Source: Lactarius indigo (taxonomy: Eukaryota > Basidiomycota > Agaricomycetes > Russulales > Russulaceae). From it: a stretch of 64,000 nucleotides of DNA. The stretch spans positions 2,356,001 through 2,420,000 of the forward strand of contig JAFKAC010000005.1 of the NCBI GenBank assembly GCA_025766275.1, read 5' to 3'. The notes below the pieces were generated by a model. The model made no database searches. It worked only from the letters and a program-made list of their open reading frames with translations, and had not been told where the DNA came from. The position numbers and the translations under genes were made by a program. The stretch's first letter is position 1, and each line of letters starts with the position of its first letter. Below, piece after piece: positions 56,040 through 64,000 of this stretch.

Positions 56040-56515
56040 GCGCTTCGCTACAGCAGCCGATCGTTGACGTTGCGTGGTCGTAGTGGTCGTAGTCCCCCAT
56101 CCGTCACATCTACAGGTACATGACACAACGCATGACGCAGAACAATGTTCACACCAGTGTGAAGCCGGTTCTTGAAACTTCAGCCATACTTGGATACCCT
56201 ACGGCTGAGGTCTTGGAACCAACAGGTGCGTCGCGTGCTCTCCGATCTGTAGTTCTTTCTTCCACCTACTTGTTCATATTGAGATAAAGACAGCGTATCG
56301 AGATATTTCTACCTCAAGCCTATAACCCCACGGTATCTACGAATGGTTGTCTAGGGATACGAGAAGCTCGATGCGCTCGTGAGAGCGACGATCGCTGATG
56401 GTGGCAAGGTGGTGGCGTCCGGTCGTTCGTTTACAAGAGCCTGACTACTTGCAAGGTTCAGAAACTGGGAGTGGCACCGGCGTTATGTGTGCAATTGTGA
56501 TTTGCGCCGATGCCA
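56040..56515 (+). pseudogene. Histone H2A.Z pseudogene copy 4
   Basis: Plus-strand remains: a PxxAExL-type block (acttggataccctacggctgaggtcttgg, matching ILEYLTAEVLE), a block equivalent to DLKVKRITPRHL (ctcaagcctataaccccacggtatcta), GDEELDALVRATIA with errors at 56353-56400, the shared 11-nt insertion, and FVYKSLT..KVQKLGVAPAL ending near 56508. It is the rightmost repeat-block part before the NLR gene and is not followed by a P450. Confidence 0.75.
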
Positions 56516-57231
56516 AAATGCTGGAACAGGTTGTTGAGATGACACCATTGTATATCTTATTTTGTTTTTGTTTTTTTGTCTTATTCTCGGCTAATAGACT
56601 CGTCGCATTCACTCTTCTCCACAGAATCATGTAATGAAGCGCTGAAGTTTGGCCATCGGCGCCAGCGATATCACATCACACCAACGATATAAACTTACAG
56701 TAAGCATGGGTTAGGGATGTTATTGTACAGGTTGTTTATCGTCAGGCAGGCCAGACCTCTTTATGTGCGTGAACACCCCTGCACCTCGTGGGACCGGAAA
56801 TTGATATTATCGCGTCGCGAAATAGCGGTACGGTGAACACGCCAACCTTTCGAAAGTTCAAGTCATTTTCCGCAGCCCCTGTTCGGCTCTTGTGCTACTG
56901 CTCTCGGGGATGTCCTGCCCTCATTAAGTGGTGATATTTGTCGATTGAAATGCCTGAATACAGGTTCCATGAATCACAGTCACTCTCTGATTGCTGTGCC
57001 TTACTGCGTGGCCTCAACTCTGACAATAAAGCGATATAATTATGAATCGTACACAAAGTGATGACACGGGGACAGTTACATGCCGTACTACAGGAATTCG
57101 TGAGGACCGCACGTATTCTACACACGATTTCATACATAATCATGGGATTTACTGTAGTAGTAAGAGTCAGCGTACAGTAAATAAGCAAGGCAATCGTCAC
57201 TTACACGCGTCGACAAAGTCTAACATAGATA
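56516..57231. other. Intergenic 3' of the NLR gene
   Basis: No gene found. There is a T-rich stretch at 56545-56585. The region lies between the plus-strand H2A.Z relic and the 3' end of the minus-strand NLR. Confidence 0.35.
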
Positions 57232-60200
57232 TTATACCCGCCTCGTTCGTCCGTCCCGCAGCGTGCCAGGAGAGTGCCGGGAGAGTAATTGTACGACTTC
57301 CCGTTGTCCCGCGCTACGGGCTTCATCCAGTGCAGTTTTTCTGCCAAGGTTGCGCATCTGCACATCCGCACCGTAGTCGAGCAGGAGCTGTACAATTTCT
57401 GAGTTTCCATAACGTGCTGCCAGATGTAATGGGGTCGATTTCTTGTTGTTGCGGGAATTGACCTTCGCACCGTGCTCGAGTAGTACCCGACAAATCTCGG
57501 GGATACTGCGGTTCGTCGCCAAATGCAGTGGAGTATTTCCCTGCTTGTCGTGCGCGTGCACATCCGCATCGTGGTCCAGCAATAACCGTAAAACGTTAGG
57601 GGTTTTATTCAGTGACGCTAGGAGAAGTGGTGTAAGTCGATCATGGTTCCGGGAATTGACCGTCGCACCACGCTCGAGTAGTATCCGACAAACTTCGAGG
57701 GCACCTAGGTACGCTGCCAAATGCAGCGGAGTATTTCCTCTCTTATCGTGCACGTGCACATCCGCATTGTGGTCCAGCAATAACCGTGAAACGTCAAAAT
57801 AGCCGTCGTGTAACGCAAGGAGAAGTGGGGTAGATCCATTGTGATCCCGGGAATTGACCTCTGCATTGCGCTCGAGTAGTATCTGACAAGCCTCGAGACT
57901 GCCGCTGGATGCTGCCAAGTGCAGTGGGGTGTTTCCACTCTTGTCATGCACATGGTCGTTCGCATTGTGGTCCAGCAATAACCGCAAAACGTCAGGATTT
58001 CCACTCCCCGATGCTCTGAGAAATGGGGTAGATAGTTTACCATTCCGGGAATTGACCTCCACATTGCGCTCAAGTAGTACCCGACAAACCTCGAGGTGAC
58101 CATTGGCCGCTGCCAAATGCAGCGGAGTGTTTCCTCTCTTGTCGCACACATGCACATCCGCGCTGTAGTCTAGCAATAACCGCAAGACGTCAGGTTCGCT
58201 ATGCTGCATTGCAAGGAGAAGTGGGCTGGATCCATCGTGATCCTGAGAATTGACCTCCGCACCGCGCCCGAGCAGTATCTGACAAACCTCGAGATTACCG
58301 CGAGACGCGGCCAAATGCAGTGGAGTGTTTCCGTTCTTATCATGCACGTGATCGTCTGCATTGTGGTCTAGTAATAACCGCAAGACATCAGGGTTTCCAC
58401 TCCCCGAAGCTTTGAGAAACGGGGTAGATCGATCATGGTCCCGAGCATTGACCTCTGCATTACGCTCGAGTAGGACCCGACAACCCTCGAGATGAGCGTA
58501 GGACGCCGCAAAATGTAGCGGGGTGTTTCCACTCTTGTCGGGCACGTGCACATCTGCATTGTGGTCCAGCAATAACTGCGAAATCTCGGGTTGTCGATCC
58601 CGCACGGCAATGAGAAGTGGTGTGGATCCGGAGCGATCCCGTGAATTGACCTCCGCATTGCAATCGAGTAGTATCCGACAAGCCTCGAGGTTACTGTGGG
58701 AAACTGCCAAATGTAGAGGAGCATCTCCCCGCTTGCTGTACACATTTACATCCGCATTTTGGTCCAGCAATAACCGCAAAATTCCAAAGTCAGGGTTTTC
58801 ACTCTCTAGTAGTACTTCGTGTAAAGGGGTATACCCAAAGTGATCCCGAGAATTGATCTTTGCATCGCGCTTAAGTAGTATCCGACAGACTTCGGAGTGA
58901 CCACGGGACGCTGCAAAATGCAGTGGAGTCTTGCCGCGTTCATCCTGGGAGTTCGCATGTGCGCCGCTGTCCAACAACCACTTCCCTATCTCATGATGTC
59001 CCTCTTGCGAGGCAATATGCAGCGGAGTCCACTTGCTTCCAGAGCTTGAATTGATATGTAGTCGAGTCCATGTGAGCGCAGTGCGCGAATTTATGTTGGC
59101 GCCAGACTCTAACAGCAACTGAGCAACCTTGATATGCCCCCCGAGCACCGACGCATGCAATGGGGTACCGCGTGAACCAACCCAAGCTTTTACTTGCTGC
59201 GGGTGCTTGATTATCAGGCGTTCCACTAAACCACGGAATCCCCTCCTTGCGGCAAAATATAAGGGAGCTGCTGAATGTAGTCCGCCTCCTCGCTTCGCAG
59301 TCATGAGACCCGACATGGGGCCACCGTATGGGGGTTGTGATCGGACCCATGCTGAAAAATGTGGCTTGTCCGCGTCGAAGAAATCGTCCATTGCATCTTT
59401 TATGTCCGATTCCACATTTCCGATCTCCGCATGTCGATACCAATATTCCGCCGCATATTCACAAAAAGGAATCCTCTCGACCTCCTCGATACTGTCTTCG
59501 TCGGTAGGGTCATACAGAGATCCCAGGCGGAACAGCACGCCGAGACAAGCCTGGGCAAGGATCACGTGGGAAGGTTCAATGGGAATATAAAACTGGGACA
59601 TTTCTTCCGCGCAACTCTTCAGCCGATCCGATGTCAGGAATTCTTTTACGGAGAAATGGGAGAACTGAACAATTCGAAAGCCGTCGTCGATGATCACGGA
59701 AACCAAACTGGAACATGCCGACAGCACCGCTTCTTCTTGGTCTTCCCACCGCCAACCCGCGATCAATTTAGGGATCCCTCCTGTGCTCAAGTCGAACGCG
59801 AGCACTTCTGCGAGTTCCTCGACACGGAGTGGACGATGGGCCACCGTGAGACATTGCAAAAGTCGATACGCAAGCTCCCAGTTCACGTGATTGATCTCCT
59901 TGAGGATACGCATGTACGTCTCATCCAGTGATTTGGGCAGTCTCGCGAGGACCTGACGCAGATTGGCAGGGAAACAGTGCCGCAAAACCTCCAATTGACA
60001 AAAGACCCATCGGAACCTGTGTGAGCGCATGAGATAACGGTATGACTATGTCGAATCGAAGACGCCCTCACATTCCGTCTGCTTTCTTTGTGAGAGTCTC
60101 GACGACCGCATCCCTGTCATCGTCCCGCCATTTCTTCATCCTTTCATCCGTGCGAACAATAAACGTAACATAGTTATTGATGTCTTGCATTTGTCCGCTC

Positions 60201-62021
60201 TCGTCGTGAATGGATAGTTGTTGAGTTGCCACAGTCACGAGCTTGTTGCGAATATCGAACTCTGGGCGACTCGTGGCGCAGAGGCGCAGGTTAGGACGGC
60301 GAAGATCGACAAGTTCTTTCACCAGGTTCAAGACCATTTCACGTGCAGTCGGGATGCCCGAATCGTTGGGACACTCGTCGAGAGCGTCCATGACAAGATA
60401 TATCGGCACTTGTTCCACCCTCTTGAGCATATTCTTGAGGCACTCCGCAAGCGAGTCGACAGTCGGTTGTTCTGATCCCTTTTTGTGCATGGTGTACAGG
60501 GAGAAAAGAGCGCCGAAGAACATATCCGATTGATCAGAGAGTTGGAAAAGGAGGGAGGATAATAAAGCGCGGGAGTCCTGTTTTTCTTTGTTCTTGAAGT
60601 CGAAGTAAAAATACGCTAATAAAGCCGACCCGGAATCGGACACGGATTTAATGTCCCGGATGATCACGGAGCTCGTCGATCATATGAGTTCGATTGGGAC
60701 GCAACACGGCGGGGGTCAACACACCTGAGAATACTCTTCCCGGACCCAGCTATCGAATTAGGGGTCGTTAGCGGCAATCAAAACTCAGATGGTGATGGGA
60801 TGCGTACGTCTTCCGTGAATCCATAACAAGGAACCAGAGGTTTTCCAAACCGCAAGGGTGTTCCCTTTGATGCACCAGGACGCGGTACCCTCGTGATGAA
60901 GACCGGATGCAGTGTTGTAATTGACAGATGGATCGGGGGGAGCGATCCAGGTTCGAAGGTCCCTGCGTATCTCATTCCCTGTGAGAGATGTCAAACTTCC
61001 GTGGTCGTCGTCGGTGATGAGGTTATAAGATCACGAACTATTTAGGTCGTTGACTAGACCGACCAGTTGTTGAATCGTTATCTCAGTCTCCTTTACACCT
61101 GATCAAGTAAAAGGCTAAGGACAGATTCGGGGACTGGCTGATGGAGGTATGACCGACCTTGAATGACGGAGCCGACCTTGTGGTCGACGCCCTGTACATT
61201 GCTATCGATACCGCGAGCGATTGCCAGAGTTTCCGCTGCTGCCATCAGGGCCTCGGCTTGCGTCAATTTATCTAGACGCCGAAGCGCGTCCTCCACGTCC
61301 TTCCTTCCAACCAGCTTCTTCAGGTACTTCTCTGCACAAACGTCGACATTGGGAGATATATCAACACGGAAGGACATACTCATGGTTCCGCGCCCGATCT
61401 CCTTCGTCACAATCCCAAGGATCGACAGAACCTCGACCATGATCTTTACGATCACGTCCATCATAGCTGCGGTCGGCCGGACTTCTATATGCTTTTCAAG
61501 ACGCTTAAAAAAGTCGTCCATGCGGCCAAACAGCTCCACGAGAGCATCTTGGCTGGCGCGGACATCGTTGATGGCCTAAGCGACATATTTGTCACGAAAG
61601 CTCTGCCAGGTCAAGAAAGATGCTCACTTGGAGGAGGACTCCAATGCCCGCGAAGATCGCATTCGAAGGTGGGTATACCTATCGATTCAATACGTCAGAG
61701 GGTAGATCCCACGCCTTAACCTCTAGTAATTACCAGTCCGACTGCGTTTCCTAGGGTCGTGGAGAATGCGAACAAGACGTTGACGGTTGGATCGAGCCAG
61801 TTTGTCAACTTTTTGTTTGCACTTTGAGATTCATCAACGGCCTGGAGTTGGGCTCGGAGCAGGTCGAGAACGGCAGCGGGAGAGTCGCAGGACGTCAGCT
61901 GGGTGGCTAGGGGATGGGCGGTAATATCGTTCTTTGTTTGCTTTTTGTATGCCTCCAAGGCAGCTGTAAAGATTGCCTCGAAATTTGTGTTAGAAGTGGA
62001 AGAAGACGGAAGTTGAGACAT
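57232..62021 (-). CDS. NLR-type STAND protein: Goodbye - NACHT - ankyrin repeats
   Basis: Fungal NOD-like receptor candidate, presumably a cytosolic signalling NTPase in non-self recognition or regulated cell death. Exons I join in frame: 62021-61734, 61678-61628, 61575-61158, 61098-61039, 60978-60808, 60749-60725, 60671-60072, 60016-57232, giving 1465 aa. Residues 1-240 are a Goodbye-type N-terminal domain (EAIFTAALEAYKKQTKND; EKYLKKLVGRKDVEDALRRL). The NACHT lead-in is LRTWIAPPDPSVNYNTAS. Walker A GRPGSGKS appears only after splicing a 25-nt exon. Walker B is YLVMDALDEC near residue 430, then a helical region (LARLPKSLDETYMRIL) and about 20 ankyrin repeats (residues ~780-1465). No stop or frameshift was found, so it looks intact. 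The N-terminal half has a broken paralogue at 1773-2959. Confidence 0.9.
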
Positions 62022-63920
62022 AGAGAAAGTTGAAGTAGAGTGATAGAACGCTTAGAGAGATAACAATCGCAAGTGGGCAGGGGGCAGTGATGCACACCAG
62101 GACTGCAGGTACGCCTCGTGTACTATTGCCGTAACATTCCTAGGACCCAGCCACCGTATAGACGCGCACACACAAAACCGACACAGGCAAGACGTGACAT
62201 CTGGATTCGTTCATCGCTCCCAGACGGGTCTTGCAAGTTACAAACCATGTTTTCACTGAACCGGAACAACTTCTCGCAAGACTTCTCGATCACCAAGTGT
62301 AGGAGTGCAGTTGACACCAGCTGGCGAAGTCCGAGGTCGTGGAACTCCGGTGCGTGTCCTCACGTGCAAGTAGCTTATGAAGCAATGAAGCAATGTAAAT
62401 TATTCCTAAACAAAAAAGGACGACACTCATCCCTGGCACATCTCCAGGAGCACCCCCAACTCAAATGTATTTCCAAACCAAGTGCTAGGCACTCGATTAC
62501 TTTGCACTCACACAATAGCGATGTTGACCGATGGCAATGTTCGTCGCAGAAAATATTACAAATAGAATCAATGCCCAAAATAGGAAGAGGATAGTTCCCA
62601 ATTGAGAAACATCACGTGCTGCCTGGCTTGTGCGACTGAGAGTTGGATGCATGGTAGGATGTGAATGTGACGACAATAGCTGTCAAAGCATGCCCGCCAA
62701 TGTGTTTTGCGAGATCTGAGAAGTTGGACCTATGCCCTTAGTCACAACTGCGATCCGGTGACGAAGGAAAGACAGTCTCTGAGGATCGTCTTCTGGTTCA
62801 AGCCGAACCTCGTAAGCAAGCTCGTAAGTTAGCCTTTCTCAGAGTAATAACTACTCTCGTTCCCATGCAATGCATCCGGCGAGACTTGACTGCCCTCGAG
62901 CGTGGTGGGAACACTGGAGACCATGGAAGAGGGCTCCATCAAGAGGGGGTGACGTCCCAGCTCATAGCGAGCTTTATCACATCATGGATGTATTGAGTGA
63001 ATAAGATTGGACGATCGCCCAGTCGACAAAGGACAAGGGTCGAAAGAGATCGCCGGCAGGAGAGCGACAAGTGAGGACGCCCATTCCGGCAAGTCTCACA
63101 GATGACGAGGCTCTTTCACGATCACGTTTAGGATGCTTCTAACGAGGATAACCATTGACTGTTTTGATTCTGCTCGGGGACACTGACCCCCAGCGGGGAC
63201 ACCTCGGGCATATTTCGGGCATGCCAAAATTAGTGGCGTTGGTGCAATAGGTGATAAATAAGATCGACAGGAGATTGACAGGAGCTTGGAATGATGTCCT
63301 TACTTAAGACCACTGGGCGTAAGATGGTGCTGTCAGGGTTACTGAATTGTAAGTTACTGCACCTTGGCCGCAGTTCCCCTAATCCGGATGATATAGGGTC
63401 CACACGACCGTGAATCACTTCTCGTTGCTAACACTCCGTCCGGTATATGGATGGATATACCATACACGGAATAATCTCGCGCCTGGGAACGGGCGACGCA
63501 TTGTCGGTGCGGGCGGGATGATCGTTCGCAGGTGAGAGAGTGGAACCAAGAGTGGAACAACAGATTGATGCGCCCACCACGGACTATGCGACGGAGGCTG
63601 TGGGGACAGGCCCAACAATGACGCAGCGCGTGGGTCCTTCCGTTGAAAGACTACGATACATAGATCCTCGTACTGCAAGTGTAGATGATGCAGCAAGCGG
63701 TTGCACGCTCCAATCTAGTGTAACTATCCGCAGAACTGAGCACGTCCACAATTAAAGCGTCCCTTTACTCTTACCATATTGTAGGCTGAGCTGTACTGTA
63801 TTATTCTTGCCTTGTGAAAGAGTCAAGCAATAATTTATGAGCCCGAGCCGGAAAATCACAAGAAAACGAATAAGGAAAGAAAAAAGAAATAACAAATATG
63901 AAAAGTGTGGAGGAACAGAG
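62022..63920. other. NLR promoter region and SNF5 3' flank
   Basis: 62022-62215 matches the region upstream of the NLR pseudogene at 2960-3200 (gaacgcttag.gagat, ctggattc.ttcatcgc), so it probably holds the NLR promoter. 62300-63100 has no recognised gene. 63180-63850 repeats the SNF5 3' spacer found at 21220-22100 (cggggacacctcgggcat, atcaggg-like, ctgagcacgtc, accatattgtaggctgagc). Confidence 0.45.
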
Positions 63921-64000
63921 CTAGTATCGTATCCTTTTCGTCCTGGTCGAACTCTGGAACTTCGATGTCTCTCTCCGTAGCCGTCTGTAACGACCCAACC
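63921..64000 (-). pseudogene. SNF5/SMARCB1-like gene 3' end, copy 5 (cut by window end)
   Basis: The minus strand reads RLRRETSKFQSSTRTKRIRY and a TAG at 63921-63923, the expected SNF5 C-terminus in one clean frame. Only about 70 nt are inside the window, so I cannot tell whether this copy is another pseudogene, an isolated scrap like those at 21552 and 47582, or the intact parent gene. Confidence 0.6.

Noticed and set aside
57232..60030. Plus-strand and alternative-frame ORFs across the ankyrin region
   Set aside because: They are shadows of the repetitive ankyrin coding sequence and repeat with the same 99-bp period.
60979..61157. Single 179-bp intron in the NLR gene
   Set aside because: Too long compared with its neighbours (51-60 bp), and the middle contains a conserved 60-nt coding segment (VKETEITIQQLVGLVNDLN), also conserved in the pseudogene, so it is two introns and an exon.
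1..64000. CRISPR arrays, rRNA, tRNA, bacterial operons, centromere or telomere repeats
   Set aside because: No spaced short direct repeats of CRISPR type, no rRNA-like conserved stretches and no telomere motif arrays were seen; tRNA genes were not systematically folded, so small ones could be missed.

Overview
This window looks like nuclear DNA of an agaricomycete (mushroom-forming basidiomycete). Genes are split by many introns of about 45-75 bp with GT..AG ends. The families present (DUF6535 and DUF6533 membrane proteins, a Goodbye-NACHT-ankyrin NLR, large P450 arrays, LINEs with poly(A) tails) are typical of that group. No rRNA, tRNA, CRISPR or bacterial feature was seen.

Layout. 1-3.2 kb: unassigned sequence, one copy of a ~470-bp repeat, and a broken 5' half of an NLR gene. 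3.9-5.8 kb: first P450. 6.4-13.3 kb: second copy of the ~470-bp repeat, a DUF6535 gene (minus) and a DUF6533-type multi-intron gene (plus). 14-56.6 kb: the core, an array of minus-strand P450 genes of one family. In the whole window there are eight near-full-length P450 copies, seven apparently intact and one with a nonsense codon, plus two 3' scraps. 57.2-62.0 kb: an apparently intact eight-exon NLR. The window ends inside another decayed SNF5 copy.

The main result is that the array is built from a repeated block, not from P450s alone. Next to the P450s lie at least four substantial degenerate minus-strand copies of a gene that reads as SNF5/SMARCB1 (SWI/SNF chromatin remodeller), a fifth cut by the window end, and extra 3' scraps. 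There are also four degenerate plus-strand copies of a histone H2A.Z gene. The recurring order is psi-H2A.Z (+), P450 (-), psi-SNF5 (-). I infer that an ancestral H2A.Z/P450/SNF5 neighbourhood was duplicated repeatedly; P450 copies were mostly kept while both chromatin genes decayed. Three H2A.Z copies share the same 11-nt insertion, so at least part of the amplification copied an already dead gene.

Transposable elements sit in the gaps: an ORF1-only LINE with perfect 16-bp target-site duplications, two 5'-truncated LINE tails (one hit by a nested poly(A) element), a 145-bp TA-flanked MITE and a foldback element inside one psi-SNF5. The P450s are probably ER-anchored monooxygenases of secondary or xenobiotic metabolism, but no substrate can be assigned from sequence. 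Family names are from recognition of motifs, not from a database search.
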